This document shows, piece by piece, positions 24,598 to 37,221 of a stretch of 64,000 bases of DNA (the stretch's first letter is position 1; every line of letters begins with the position of its first letter). Where the stretch lies: NCBI GenBank assembly GCA_002633005.1, contig NMRA01000206.1, positions 48,551-112,550 on the forward strand. Reading direction: 5' to 3'. The notes under the pieces are model-generated. The model searched no databases. It worked only from the letters and a program-made list of their open reading frames with translations, and had not been told where the DNA came from. The stretch is from Phoronis australis. Lineage: Eukaryota > Phoronida > Phoronidae. The translations under genes were made by a program, and so were the position numbers.

Positions 24598-27578
24598 AAA
24601 GGTGCCGTGTGACTTGTACTTATTCATTATTATTAGCGATTATTTTTGCTAGTAATCATTTTTAATTGAGAGTCATTTTACTCGCGATCATTTTTACTCG
24701 CGATCATTTTTACTAGCGATTTTTGCGAAGGGGTGAAGTTTCCCCGTCACGATTAGGTGTGTGGCGGTCCTTTAGAGTATGATTTACGAATGACGGGACC
24801 AAAAAGGAGCGTGACTTGCCGCCCAGAAGTTTACACGCAGGGGCAACCCTGGCTGAATGAATAGGCGACTCAAGTCACGGCGGTGGATTCGTCAGTTCTT
24901 TACTTTCTAGTTGCAGACCAACTGTGGATCATTAATTTTCACTTAAAATAGCATGTCCTTCACTAGCTTTGCAGTATTTGGAGGACCATGAATAAGGCTT
25001 TTCATCCAATCAAATACAGTTCAAGAAATCCATGGTACTCTTAGCAAACGTATCAAACACTAAGTCTTTATAGCTGCATTTGAGCGTTGGAATTGCTGAC
25101 TGCAGCTGAGGGTGTTTTTAATTCGGTTTTCAAAAACAATACAGCAACATATCGTTAATTGAAATTATGTGAAGAACAGGTTTAAAAACAATTTACAATC
25201 ACCCAAACGAAGAAGCTTTTTGGGGTAATTAAAAATCTCTCTAGTGTTTTTGTGTCACTAACTACCAGAAACTAAAAAATCATGTACGTGTAGGTATCAT
25301 CGTTCTTGCCCTCGTCGACCTTCGAGGTCAATGACTTCTGTGCAACCTCATCATAGCAATTTCCCAGTTCAGCGTAGCCTCAACTAGTTCTTTGGAGAAA
25401 CCCATACCAAACTTAACAAATATTAGTGGCGTGTATCTAAAAATGTTCCCCCAGGGCTATAGGATAATGATGGCGCGCTACCCCGTCTGACCGCCATTGC
25501 CACCTATAGTAAGTCTTTCATGGTAAAATTGGGTTTACAAATATGTCAACTAATTACTAATATCTCTTATGCATGTAAAAGGAAATTAGTTTTTGGATCG
25601 CTAAAAAGCTTTTTCTGCTGAAAAGACATACGTTCAGAAAAATGGCATATTTAGAACTGGCTGATCCCGGTTCTTATCAGCTTCAACTGAAAATGGAACA
25701 CTTTTGGGACTTAGCAATGTCTTCAAGTCTCTGAGTTTTAAATTTTGGCCTGACCCAACGACATCTTTGATTGTCCTCTAGTGGCCACAACTTTTTATAA
25801 TCACGTGGATTGGCAGAACAAATAATAAGCACTGTGGTACATGTACACTGTAATTGCACTATTGTAGTGTTGTGCATTTACTACTATCAAAATGGGGTTA
25901 TAATCGAGAAATTAATACAAAATTAAAAACTAAATTTGTTTGTGCCGTCATCAGTGGAGGCCCTTTCTCCGGCATTTGTGTTGACCGTTCGCAGAAATAC
26001 ATGTACGTGTAGCAGGCTTTGTGTCGGCTTTATTCGTTGAATACTCCGGTGCGGGATACTCGATATCGTACGGCATTAGAGACACTCGCAATATGCATGA
26101 CGAATCCAACTCACTATTAGTTTCACCTAAGCCTTAAGCGTCATCTTTACCCCCTCTTCAAACCTATAAATTCGCAAAACCTACCGGGAGTGGCGTAGAT
26201 GGAGTAATAGCCCACAAGACATTATTCCGCGTATCGACTTGCGCGTTGGTTGCAATTTTCTCTATTAAAAGAAACAGTTTTAAATGTAACAATTTATTAC
26301 TTGAAAAGAGATAACAAACGTGAAAGCAACGGCAACTGCACTGAGCTTGTAACATCTGAAAATAGTTAAATAACAACAATATTTCCTATTATAATCACCG
26401 AGGAATCGGCGCTTGAGTTGCAGACGACATAACATGAGCAATTGAAAACTGAGACAGAACTGTCATATACCTGGTAATTAACAGTCCTGTTCTGGATTTT
26501 ACAACTTAGACCTGTTTGCACATTAAGTGTTTATCACACTATTGCATTACTTTAAAATATTTTTCGAAACTTTGATGATCAATCCAGCTACGAATTTGAG
26601 TCGACATTGACCTACCCTTTGAACGATCCATGTCAGAGGTGGCTACTGAAGTAGTGACCGGGGTGAATACGGAAAACATTATTACATGGACGTATTTCCC
26701 TCGACTAACTTAACGCGTATGTGATAACTTACAAAACCATTGTTATCCCCCATGGTTTACATGCCGTCGATACGTCTTCCACAGAAGACATCAATTGGCA
26801 GGAGACCCAAATTACTTTTTCTTTGAAACTTAAAGAGCATGAATTATTTTCCTAAACAAGTCTTTCTTTACTTACGTTTTAAGATACAGCATCAGTATAC
26901 ACGGTCTAAAATCTCACATAAGTACAACCATCCTCTTTAGGAACGCTTTAAAACATCTGTTGAGGTTTGGTTCATTGCAAAAGCTCATAAAAACTGCGTT
27001 GCATGTTCAGTGTGTTATGGATTGTAAGTAATCGCATCTGTAAATCATATGTGATAGATTATTTAGAAAACGGCTCTATAATACCGATCCAGACCCCTGG
27101 TTTGTTTAATCATGTGAAACAGAAAGCAACATATCGCCAAATTACAAAACACGGCAATGGCGCCTCAGCGTAAAAAATCACGTGGGACACTCTTTGACTT
27201 TTCACGCCATCTTTCATTGTTCATACACATACCACTCTCATTTTTTTTTACAAAATGCAACTGAAGTTGTTGGCCAGGCTGTGCACGGGCGCCATTTTTC
27301 GACCCAGATATGTGTTTTGAGTACTAGATATTAGATTTGGGCTGTTTAATTTGAGGGCTATTTTTTTCGTAAAAAATGGCATTTAAATAGACAAAGTGAC
27401 TTTCAGTGTGAAGTTCTTAGAACATCCGGAAGCTCTTTTGAACGTGATGTAATTTGTTTTTCTGGTTAAGTCACCATAACATTTTTCACGAGTTGATGGT
27501 GTGTTCGTTGTTTTTTTTTTCTTTTACTCGTTATCATATGTGCATTAATATGTCATGTATCAAATGATCTGCACCTAG
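24598..27578. other. Intron 1, right part
   Basis: No exon seen. A 17-base word (TTTTTACTCGCGATCAT-like) is repeated about three times near 24670-24722. The acceptor for the next exon is CACCTAG at 27572-27578, with its pyrimidine tract (a T run at about 27510-27526) unusually far upstream. Confidence 0.5.
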
Positions 27579-27794
27579 AATACTCATCGACCGTGAACGA
27601 AGTGGTCTTGAGTAGACACACCCAGGAATCTGTGTCACTTTCGAGTTTCGATTGCTTAGAGAAGTGTCACGGCGAGCTCTGCGAAGCGGCATCGTGGAAT
27701 CCAGTAACGAAGACATGCTCAATTGTTCCTAACGGAAAGGAACTTGTCGTTGTTGACGACGGCTGTTGTGAGCTGTTCCAGCGGATCGACGAAG
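27579..27794 (+). CDS. Exon 2: second PAN/Apple-like module
   Basis: Phase 1-1 exon of 72 codons, acceptor CACCTAG, donor GAAG|GTTTGT. The core SFDCLEKCHGELCEAASWNP, then TCSIV and a late GCCELF, matches the PAN pattern (C-x3-C, a further cysteine, an aromatic strand, then C-x-L/I). Together with exon 1 it gives a tandem PAN pair at the N-terminal side of the protein. The donor is weaker than the others in this gene. The joined frame with exon 1 reads straight through (GAA codon across the junction). Confidence 0.75.
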
Positions 27795-29311
27795 GTTTGT
27801 ACGGCATTGAAAGATTGTTAGCATCTTAGGCGAGCCCAGACGACTGAGAAGCCCGAGCTGATCTCATGTCGTCCTCAAGTGAACTATAGCTTAGTTCACA
27901 CATGTTGCCCGTTGCTTGTTCCCCGTGTTCTTGCTTACATTTATTACCTTAGCAGTGAACAACACGCGACGGGAATGAGCCAGCAAGCGAGATTCGTTGT
28001 AATCAGATGCTGCGATGATTATCCATTGTCTCCGTAGTAAATCTACTAAGCATGGCTTACAAGTTTTGTAGATTTACGCCACAGGCAAAAGAAATTCAAG
28101 TGTCTATCTTTTATTACTGGACCTACTGCATGAACAATCAAAAACTTAAAAGTTGAACAAACTGCCAATTTAGCAGTTTTCGTCCAAAACCTACGATTTG
28201 CGTATAATTCATATGCACTGAAATATGGTGGTCTCGGTCTGCTAAAGTCATGCTGATTTTAGAAATTGGGTGACCTAATTAAGAGCTAATATGAAAGGGT
28301 AAGGGTTGATGAAAGGTACACTGTTTGACTAAATAAAATGGCTTAACTGGTCAACAGGTGTGCTTAGCATTCGTTCAAACGCAGCATCTAACTCAAACTA
28401 TCTAGCTAACCTATCAGGCACCATTTTCATTGAAGTTCACATCTGGCTCAAGAATTTACCTGCGACTAATCGATAGTATCTGTAACATGTCGATTAGGTC
28501 ACATTGTGTAATTTGCTTCTGAAAACTCACCACTGTGCACGAACACGCGTCTTCAGATGAAGACGCATTCGTACCGTCAAATCAGTGATTTACATAACGC
28601 AGTAAACGTTTTAGATTAGAGGATCTGAATGGTTGTATCATGGGCGGCGCATACTGAAAAAAGTGGAGCGCTATAGCACTCCCAGCCTACTATAGTCTGC
28701 CGCACATGATGTTCGCGTGAACTAATGGCCAATTGTTAGGAATTTTCAAATTAAATTCATTCGAGCATTTTAATGGTATACATGTATAATTAAAACCTAC
28801 TCAAAAGTCGTGCAAGGCATGTTCGGCCTTGTTTAACTGATACGTTGCAGACGCTTTGATTTGCAAGTGCTTAGAATACATGTACAACATCGTATTGTAC
28901 AAACACGTCTAAGGTGCAGTGTACAGTAGTTTTCAACACACAATCAAACTGGGCATTGTCCAAATTTGGCTCAAACAACGGCAAATGAATACCAATTTCT
29001 TTACAACTACAACATGCTGCAACTCTGGCAATTTTTGGAAAGCATCTCGAAGAGGTTAAAATTGCAAAAACTGACTGCTCAGTCCGTTCACTTATAGAAA
29101 AATAGCGATAACATTTCTACAAAATACGACAAATAATCTTGGCAAGAAATTTGTGATAGTTTGACAAAGCCTGACAGAGTTCGGTGGACGTCTGTATAGT
29201 TCGTTTTGAAAGTTACTTTAGAACCTGGTCGTGAACACGAGAATTTGTTATTATTCTGTACAAATCCAGAATCACCAGCACCTACGCTTAAAAAAGTCTT
29301 CATCATTCTAG
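27795..29311. other. Intron 2
   Basis: No exon recognised. It holds a 20-base perfect palindrome (28547-28566, GCGTCTTCAG...) and a 73-bp MITE-like repeat at 28640-28712 that is related to one at 52345-52498. Confidence 0.5.
28640..28712 (+). mobile_element. Short MITE-like repeat
   Basis: Ends CATGGGCGGCGCA and TGCCGCACATG are inverted. The inner ACTGAAAAAAGTGG word matches, in reverse complement, the right side of 52345-52498. Confidence 0.45.
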
Positions 29312-29467
29312 CTTGCACCGACGGCACATTTGGCCGTGGCTGCAAAGGAGTCTGTCACTGTGCTAAAAAACATGAGTTCAACAAAGGATGCAATCCTCAC
29401 ACAGGGAAGTGTTTCGCCAAAGGTTGTGAACCTGGTTTTTATGGTCAAGAAAGTTGCCAATATCAAC
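29312..29467 (+). CDS. Exon 3: EGF-like unit
   Basis: Phase 1-1, acceptor CATTCTAG, donor C|GTAAGT. The peptide starts CTDGTFGRGCKGVCHC and ends EPGFYGQESC, the MEGF/SCARF EGF pattern in which each unit ends G-x-x-C and runs into the next with a C-x-C. It sits between the PAN pair and the F5/8-type module. Disulfide-bonded rods of this kind are structural and binding parts of secreted or surface proteins. Confidence 0.85.
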
Positions 29468-29831
29468 GTAAGTTACAACATTTACATGTATACGGTACAT
29501 TGGCTAGAACCTGTAATTTGTATCGCGCGGTACCTACGTGTACGTGTTTCAATAAAACATGAAAATCCAAAAAATGTTTGTGCGTCACACGTCATGGAGA
29601 ACAAAAGGCTGAGAATGGCTGATACCTGGTTGGAAACTCGCTTGGTGACGAAATACGACATTCTGATGCAAATTTCTGTCTTGAAAATTTTCGATACGCG
29701 GTAGGTTGTCCTGGTCAGACTGAAAATATCCTGGTAATCTTCGTTTGGTAAGCAAATTTTATGCAACCTTTCTGTTCACTGGTGTTCCTTGAGATTCTCT
29801 AGATGTTAACGTGCTTTAAATTTTGTGAATA

Positions 29832-30830
29832 GCATAGGCGGACTTTGGGGGGGCAAGGGACCCGCCTCCACCCCCCCCCCCCNNNNNNNNNNNNNNNNNN
29901 NNNNNNNNNNNNNNNNNNNNNNNNNNNNNNNNNNNNNNNNNNNNNNNNNNNNNNNNNNNNNNNNNNNNNNNNNNNNNNNNNNNNNNNNNNNNNNNNNNNN
30001 NNNNNGGGGGCTCAGATCCAATTTCAAGTGTCAAATTCGGAAAACGGCGCAATCGTAACGGAACTATGGCTACGTACATGTATAGGCTCTCTCGTGATAT
30101 CCCAGACGACCGGCAGTGGCGCTACGCACTACGACTCTGTTTCCGTCGTCTGTTTCATTGTACTTCATTTTTTAAAGAAAATGGAATCTGGTTAATGATG
30201 AAAAAACAGAAGCTGCTGGTAAGATGTAAATTTTAATCGAAGCCTTAGTGAATCACTCAGAAACTCATAATTCTCTCTTTGTCAAACCTTTACTTAAGAC
30301 GATATCCAAAGCAACGCGTCATCAATGCCAACACAAAAAACGGATTTGGTCTTTTGGGCAATTGAAGAGTATTTTGAATACAACAAATTTGTTACGAACT
30401 GATTGCATCAAATATAAAAGTTTAATAAGAAATAGGTTTCTCGCGCAAACGATGTTGACCATAAACAAGTAGGTGTTTTATACCCAAAATACGAGCGGAA
30501 TCATGGTGGTGTGTAGTGGTAAACCGCGTGCTCTGTAACCGCCAGGTCGTGAGTTAGAGTGTGTGGTAATTCCAATTTTTCAAGTTTGACAAGTTCTTGT
30601 TTTTTTTTTCCTTATTTCCTTTCCCTTTTTTCTTGGATAATACTTCAGGAATCAAGGAAAATGCTTGATTTTTAGTGGAAAAAGTTTCATGGCGGAGGAG
30701 GGCAAACCACCTTCCGGACCTCCCCCCATTCGGTGCTACGCGCATCTACAATCGTGCTTTGCGCAAATGTTTGCAGACAAAATGTTGTGCCCCCCTTGTG
30801 ATATCCTAGATCCGTCATTGAATAGCACCT
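29832..30830 (+). mobile_element. 1-kb dispersed repeat, copy A
   Basis: Reverse-complement counterpart of 61530-62556 along its length. Matching marks are the ends (GGCGGACTTTGGGGG and CCTTGTGATATCCTAGATCCGTCA), the CAAATTCGGAAAACGGCGCAATC-like block near 30040, and ACCATAAACAAGTAGGT near 30460. A tRNA-like stretch (GTAGTGGTAAACCGCG ... AGGTCGTGAGTTAGAGT, 30510-30560) suggests a SINE component or Pol III promoter. Part of it is lost in the N gap. Confidence 0.7.
29883..30005. other. Assembly gap (N run)
   Basis: One hundred and twenty-three unresolved bases flanked by homopolymer C and G tracts. Confidence 0.99.
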
Positions 30831-31918
30831 GGAAAAATGCCACAGAAGACTAGTGAAATGATACACGTGTGCATTTGAAAGTTCAGTAAGGCTATACGGA
30901 ATATGCATCTGTTCGTTAAAGCGCAATTTTGCCGATAACGGAAACCTTTGCGTGCGCCTCTTAGAACATTCCTATATGTATGAATGAGTCGTTCCAGAGT
31001 TAAGGAAGAGTGTTGTAAGCGATCGTCCTCTCGGTTAGCAGGCAATTGATACTGCATAGATGTTACGTGTACGTGTACCAGTACCGCGTTACATGTAACT
31101 CTTGTATATGCAGGTGTACTTCGTGCTGATTGAAATATTCTCTGTAAATCGAGCATTTTGTCTTTACTGACCCGTGTCACACTACCCTTTGTAACTAGAA
31201 ATTTGCACTTTTGATAAAAGGGTCATGCTCACGTGCACGATGTGTGTGGCATTTTTCGTGGAGAGTAGCTTCATTTGAAACGAGATCATTTGAAGAAACG
31301 AATAAAAACTGCCGTTGTAAAGACAAGATAGGTTTTAAAGAGGTCTGGAGGGGATAAACAGACTAAATTGCAATATTGGAAGTGGTTTTCTGCAACTAAA
31401 ACAGTATTCAACCTGCTGTATTTTAGGGTTCGTTCGCAAAAATGTTTAATTTCTGTTAATATCAAAGCATTATTTTTCTTTTAGTTTCAAATTTTCTGTC
31501 AACTGTTCACCTCTTCGTCGATTTTTTCTACCACAAGTTAAACCACGTCTCCTTATTTGGTATTGCAAGACGTAGACGTAGCACTTTTATAGAAAACGTT
31601 GCCGTTGTCCTCAAGCCACTTTGCGCAACTGACTGTGTGCGCTTGTGCGCATTTATCATAATTGGGATAAAGTTTAGAAAGTCCTTGGTAACCACATTGT
31701 TTTTCCTTCTCGCGTATTTCAAAAATCGTGATTTTTGCGATTTTTTGGAATTTTTTTCACAGGGGAAAGTGAATTACTCCGTTCGAGACGTTGCGAAACT
31801 GTACTTTCGTCAGGAATTGTTTAAAATATATTTTAACGAGTTTTCGCGTTCCATGCCTATTTAAAGCACTGATTATTAAACCGATATAGAGACCGCTGCT
31901 TATGATTGTTTATCGCAG

Positions 31919-32134
31919 AGCTATTAAAGTACTACACGCCCTACGTAACTACAGGCGATTGGACGCCAGCACCACCTGGCGACTTGACATTTCTGGTCGA
32001 CGACCTGGACAGCACAATCCTAACGGTGACGGGTTTCAACAGGCAACACAGCAGTGGCTCGCTGCTAATGGACCTCGGTGAATTAAACACTGTTTACGCG
32101 GTTGATTGCGTGTTTACCGATGTCCCAAGTGGAT
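31919..32134 (+). CDS. Exon 4: F5/8C/fucolectin-like module, first half
   Basis: Phase 1-1 exon, acceptor ATCGCAG, donor GGAT|GTAAGT. It contains SGSLLMDLGELNTVYAVDCVF, which matches the central strand pattern of fucolectin and F5/8 type C (discoidin-like) domains, where W/L-x-x-D-L-G-x-x-x-x-I/V is the signature. These galactose-binding-like folds recognise fucose or other ligands. The start of the domain is short and the usual calcium or fucose motif is not clear, so ligand binding cannot be predicted. Confidence 0.65.
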
Positions 32135-33611
32135 GTAAGTGAAATAATATATCTATTTTGAGCCCGCATCTTTCAATACTTCAATCGGTGCTATTTATTA
32201 GCGACAACTGGGAGACATAGCACTATTTACTTCCGGCAACTTCGTCATCTGCTTATTATGGTCGGCAGTTGAGTGGTAGGATGGAAGAATTTCCTGTCAT
32301 AATACACTAATCGGAACCTGAGTTTGCTATGTTTAGAGCGTGGCGCCTCCTCTAGAATATCATGCAACAAAATGTCAAAGTTGCGAATCTGTTGGCTATG
32401 GATTAGCGAAGAATGGCCAGAAAAAATCCGTTTTAAATGAGATGACTGACTAAAAGAAGCCCAAATCATTGGATTCTATTCTCGCATTTCTGCACCATTT
32501 AGATATGGCTGCTGAACGGAGACGCGTAAATGGTGGCATTAAAAATATGTTACACGAATTTCTGGAAGATCTGGGTTATTACCTTGTCCTTTCTACTGGA
32601 AAGTTCTGTTAACACCTTTTTCTGTTGATTAATTGTCGAAGTTTAAAGTTCCACGATTGTTCTTACGTTTTGATTTTTCAGTACTTTGTATCGTTTGTTG
32701 AGTTTATTCGGATATGAAAAGAAAAACATTGAAAAATATTTGTACTTTTTGTCGGTGTAGCCAAACGGGTTGAAATTTACAGAAGCACATTTTCACTCAA
32801 GCACAAAGGGGGACGCTTCAGACGTAGAAGAGATACTCATCAGATAATTTCTTGACAGACATCATCTAAAAGGGCTAATTACACATTGAGAAACAACATT
32901 GGATTTGGTAATGACACCCTCCTGCAAGTTTGAGTATTACAAGCTCTCGTCATAACAGCATAACTGTATCGTCGAACTCTTTAGCATTGATTGTTGTATA
33001 AAAAATAGCCTACCTACAAATGTTTTAACGCAGGTATAAGTGCCATTACAAGGGTGCTCATTGTCAAATAAATAGAAGTGGGACGTTTTATCCAAGTGGT
33101 TCTTTTTGCTTTCACGCCAGGTATTTGAGAATAATTTGACCGAGGCCGTTTGTTTGTACACTAATGCCGTCAGAAAATCCATAACATCAGCGACAAAAAT
33201 GGTACATGTACAGGCTCAAGCGTCCTGTCAATGAACTAACAGAACACCTCTCAGAAAAAATTACAACTACATGTAAGAAATGATTTATAGACGATTTCCA
33301 AACCTGTTGAAATGTAAGTTTTACATGTACGTTTTTAGTCACATGTGGTGTATTTTAGGGACTGATTGTAACAGTGTGTCTTACATGCAGCTCTCATTAA
33401 GTTTCTGGAAAATTTGTGCCGGTCGACGTAGAACCACCCGTAGGTGCTCTAAGGAATTGCTGCTTAAAATTCATTCCCATGTGGTTTTGTCATTCACTTC
33501 CTAATGAGTGGCTGTACAGTAGCTGCATCCCGAAGCTGATATTGCTACATGTGTTTGCGATCTCAGGATCGTTGTGAGATCGGTTTTGCGATGAATCTTG
33601 TTATCTTTCAG
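32135..33611. other. Intron 4
   Basis: No exon, repeat family or RNA gene recognised in about 1.5 kb. Confidence 0.5.
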
Positions 33612-33809
33612 TGAACGTTTACGTGGAGGTCTCCAAAGAGTCGTTCAGATCCAGTTCTTTTGAAAGTTGTTATGGTGGTCCACACAATCGGGACGGGCAC
33701 TACAGATGCAACCATCCAGCAGTGGCTAGAACAGTGAAGCTTACTATAAAGCACGGTGGGAGCGTCATAAAGATATCAGCTGTCGCCATATTCGGGCATC
33801 TGTTCCAAA
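33612..33809 (+). CDS. Exon 5: F5/8C/fucolectin-like module, second half
   Basis: Acceptor TCTTTCAG, donor CAAA|GTACAT, phase 1-1, 66 codons. It continues from exon 4 as LNVYVEVS..., followed by a cysteine, GHYRCNHPAVARTVKLTI and SAVAIFGH. This mirrors the C-terminal part of fucolectin-like domains, where a cysteine precedes an A-R-x-V-x-I strand and a final E-V-x-V-x-G strand. The two halves were probably one module later split by a phase-1 intron. The donor is less canonical than most here. Confidence 0.65.
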
Positions 33810-34876
33810 GTACATACATGTATAGGCGTTGTTTTACTGATACATAGTTTAAGCGACAACATTTTTAAAAATGTTTAGTACCTGCTATTCATAAAAGAAT
33901 ATGCATTTTGGTTTTCACCACTTACCACAGAAATAGTGTATGCCTGCTCCTTACACGGCCGGTATGCAACATCTGGCCATAGGGGTCATTTTTTTACTCG
34001 AAATCTATTTCAAAGTCCCTCTGGATATTACGTTCTATTTTTTTTTTCCATTTCAAGACCGGTGTCTATTTCTACATGCTCGAGACGTGTGCCTTTATTG
34101 TTTAGCATTAAAATCTTACTTTGCCCACAATTACTATAGCATTAAGATTAAAAATTTGAGTTTGAACTTGAGATTTTGAATTTTCAGTCCAGTTTCTAGT
34201 ACGAATTGAGGGCCCCATCAATTTCAAATTCAGACTAGAAAATCTTATGTATAAACTTATATATACTCAATCACAGACCAATAGTCACTTATCTTGAGTT
34301 AGAACGAAACAGAATAGAAATTGATAGAAATATTTTCTAGTTTTATTTCGAGTTAAAAGATTTGGTATCGGGCGCAACTCGTCATTATCTAAGCTGCTCG
34401 TTGATGATTCATTTTCCACCGTGTCCAAAATTATTTCGTGATTCATTCGCCAAAGTTTCAGCTGTTTGCGCCTTTTTCAGGACATTCGCGCGTTTTCGTG
34501 TACATTGTAGGCAGTTGGTGCTAAGCAAGCACATTTTCGGCACGCATCCGTGGACTGGGAATAATTCCTGCCGCTGGTTGATTAAATGACCAAAGCCAAG
34601 CGTTGGAACACAATCTTAAAAAGCTTAAAAAACACGTTACCATACCTATCCATGTGTTTAATTTTGCTAAACATATGAAGGTTAGACTTCTGAAGTGCTA
34701 AACTTGAAGGTGCAACAATATCGGTATGTGTATGTTGTAAAGTGGATAAGCTTTAGTTCTAGAGAACGTCTCCCTGCATTGGCTGACGTATATGTATACT
34801 TGACACTCGCCGTTTCTGCAGATTTAATTTTACCATGAGACTATCAACATATAGCTATACGTACATGTATTTACAG
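33810..34876. other. Intron 5
   Basis: No exon or clear repeat recognised. Confidence 0.45.
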
Positions 34877-35020
34877 AACGAGAAGAGCATTCGTTTGGCA
34901 CACTTGGGGTGTACAATTGCCATTGTAAAGACAAGGACGAGTGTGCGAAGGAAGAACCTACTCCTCTCTGCAAGTCAGGCTGCATCAGCGATGTCTTTAG
35001 GCCGCCGGCGTGCCAAACAG
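34877..35020 (+). CDS. Exon 6: EGF-like unit
   Basis: Acceptor TTTACAG and donor ACAG|GTACAT, phase 1-1, 48 codons. Reads HSFGTLGVYNCHCKDKDEC, then PLCKSGC and PPACQT, a single cysteine-rich unit with the C-x-C and G-x-x-x-C spacing of the MEGF type. It links the fucolectin-like module to the first FN3. The frame is short and open only between its splice sites, but both junctions read through in frame. Confidence 0.75.
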
Positions 35021-35440
35021 GTACATCTTAGAACGTCGACCGTGTTCGCGGGAGACAAAAGCGCTGTGTTTTGTGCGGCGCCAGTCTGGCGGCCTGTTGT
35101 ATCCACACGTTTGCCATTTGGTACTGAATTAACAAAACAAAATACGCAGTGATATCTTATTTTTAAGTTTCGCTATTATGTTTTATTACTTGTACATGTA
35201 CTTTTGTTGTAGTTATTGTTTCAATATATAACGGACTAGCGAAGAGTGTTTCGACAGCGTGGATGGAGAAACACGTATCGAGAGTTTTCCAAAATTTAGC
35301 CAAATCTGAAACAGCTTACAGTCGAAAAGTAATGGATATTTAGAGAGAGTTTCATTATAAGTACTCGTGCCATCCCGTGCCTTTAAGCCATAACCTGTTT
35401 TATTGATTCATAATCTGTTTTCTTACATTGACTTTGACAG

Positions 35441-35764
35441 GCTTTCCCCGACTGAAATTGCGTCCGCGTCTTGTCTCCCGCAACGAATCCCACGCTGTTG
35501 TAGAGTTTTACATGTGGCACTGGGACACAGATACGGGAGATGGACCGCCTGACGTTTATGTGATAAACCACAGGAAAAGAGGAGAATCTGCATGGAAGCC
35601 TTCGCCAAGGATCACGCTCAAGACACGCAAAGGTTCATATGCTATTCACCCAATAAGTAGTAGAGAGAAGTATGAAGTGATGGTCGAAGCAATAACCATA
35701 ATTAAAACCACTGGAGGTCAACGCGAGACAAATACCAGGTCACCAGTTCTTAAACTTTACGAAG
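35441..35764 (+). CDS. Exon 7: fibronectin type III domain
   Basis: Phase 1-1, acceptor TTTGACAG, donor GAAG|GTGAG, 108 codons, about one whole FN3. The pattern is beta-rich: RLKLRPRLVSR, AVVEFYMWHW, then YVINHRKRG, ending YAIHPISSREKYEVMVEAITI. The tyrosine in EKYEVMV matches the tyrosine-corner strand F of FN3. It is one of two FN3 domains flanking a TSP1 module. An Ig-like fold is a less likely alternative because no Ig cysteine pair is present. Confidence 0.7.
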
Positions 35765-37059
35765 GTGAGATTTTTATGGCACGACATGTCTAGACTGGGT
35801 TACTGACTTTGACGTTATCAGAATGTGTACTCATACGTATACATATTGGAGAGATAAGCTCTGAATGATTTCAATTTTGATCGTTGTTTTCCTCCACCAT
35901 GGCCAGTTGAGCAGTCGCCTCGTCCGATCTCTGTTTTACTAATGCCCGATAGCTTAAGTAACAATACGCATACCGTTGAAGTAAACACCACCTGCTCTAC
36001 CATCAAAAGTGTTGAGCTCATTGAGCCATAACATTAGGTAACTAGTTATGTTTGTATTTGACTTGTAGTCATCTTTGGGGTAATTTGGTGGCCCTATTTA
36101 AATCATTGCAATGCCAGTAAGTTTCAGCTTGTGTGACTTGGAGGCAGAATTTCTTTCTTGTAATACTCGAGGAGCCCAACACCGTCTATTTCATGGTGTT
36201 ATCAAAGTCATTGCACTCTCGTGAGACGGAATAATGAGGACAACGTACACACATGGACACATAATTTGCCTGTGTTGTTGCATTTTCGACCGAACAGCCG
36301 CCATCCTGTGTGAAAGTAATGTAAAAAGTAACGGAATATGTATAGTTAGCCCAAAAAGCTAGAAACACACTGAGACCCATGTCAGATGATACAGACTGTC
36401 ATTACAGAAGACTAAGGATTCGTGCCCCGTGTCTTGACGATTCCGCTACTAGCTCTCAGTTTTCATGACCAATGCTTCTCATTTCGCTTCCCGGGCCCAA
36501 CAAAACACGTGTAGATATTTTTTGAATGATTTTGAAAGGATTATCATAGAGCCGAGAATACTGGGCACTTTGTTAAAGAAGCAGTCGTATGCATGGAATC
36601 GGGTGGTTCTACTGTGGTGGTACATTTTAAATTGATGGCAGTTTTGCCGTCTGTAGCTCTCTACTCAAGAGCGTGAAAGAGTAGAATGGAACAGGGCAAG
36701 TGTGCCTATTGGTGGAAAGATGATTGGCTCTTAATTTTCGGAAGGCAACCACCATTGTAGTGTTCTTCAGTTGTAGTTCAGCACGATCTATTTTGAGCAT
36801 GTCGTTTCTCGATTAGAACTCAGGAATTTGACAGCACATATGGCCTCCAGCAAATTGAATACTGTTTTGTTTTCGGTCTGGCCCAATGAATGCTAGGTCG
36901 ACTAGTAGGAACATTCGACCAAAATTGTCATAAGTTTGAAGTTGTGGAAATTTTGCCTGCACAGTGCTTCTTTGTCCATTTTAAGTACTTCCCAGATTTT
37001 TTTCCAAATCTGTTGCTGCAGCTGCCGTTTTCTAATGTAGTATTTCCTTGATGTTGCAG
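35765..37059. other. Intron 7
   Basis: About 1.3 kb with no exon, RNA gene or clear mobile element recognised. Confidence 0.45.
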
Positions 37060-37221
37060 AGGATGGTAGCTGGTCCGAATGGTTTAACTGGGGTCAGTGT
37101 TCTTCAACCGTAACACACGGCCTAGAGACGAGGCGTCGTCTCTGTGACAGACCTAAACCATCCACTTTGGGATTGTATTGTAGAGGATCTATGGATGAGT
37201 ATCGGAAATGTGGTGCACACG
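37060..37221 (+). CDS. Exon 8: thrombospondin type 1 repeat
   Basis: Acceptor TGTTGCAG, donor CACG|GTAAAA, phase 1-1, 54 codons. Starts EDGSWSEWFNWGQCSSTVTH, then GLETRRRLCDRP, with later cysteines in LYC and KCG. This is the TSP1 signature: W-x-x-W, C-S-x-x-x-x-x-G, and the R-x-R strand that stacks with the tryptophans. TSP1 repeats bind glycosaminoglycans and matrix partners and are often C-mannosylated on the first tryptophan. Confidence 0.9.

Larger units (their letters stand above)
29468..31918. other. Intron 3 with sequence gap
   Basis: Contains copy A of a 1-kb dispersed repeat (29832-30830), inside which 29883-30005 is unresolved (N) between a C run and a G run. The remaining sequence shows no exon. 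Confidence 0.6.

Noticed and set aside
30505-30565. Possible tRNA gene
   Set aside because: A- and B-box-like words are present but no acceptor stem or cloverleaf. It belongs to a dispersed repeat.
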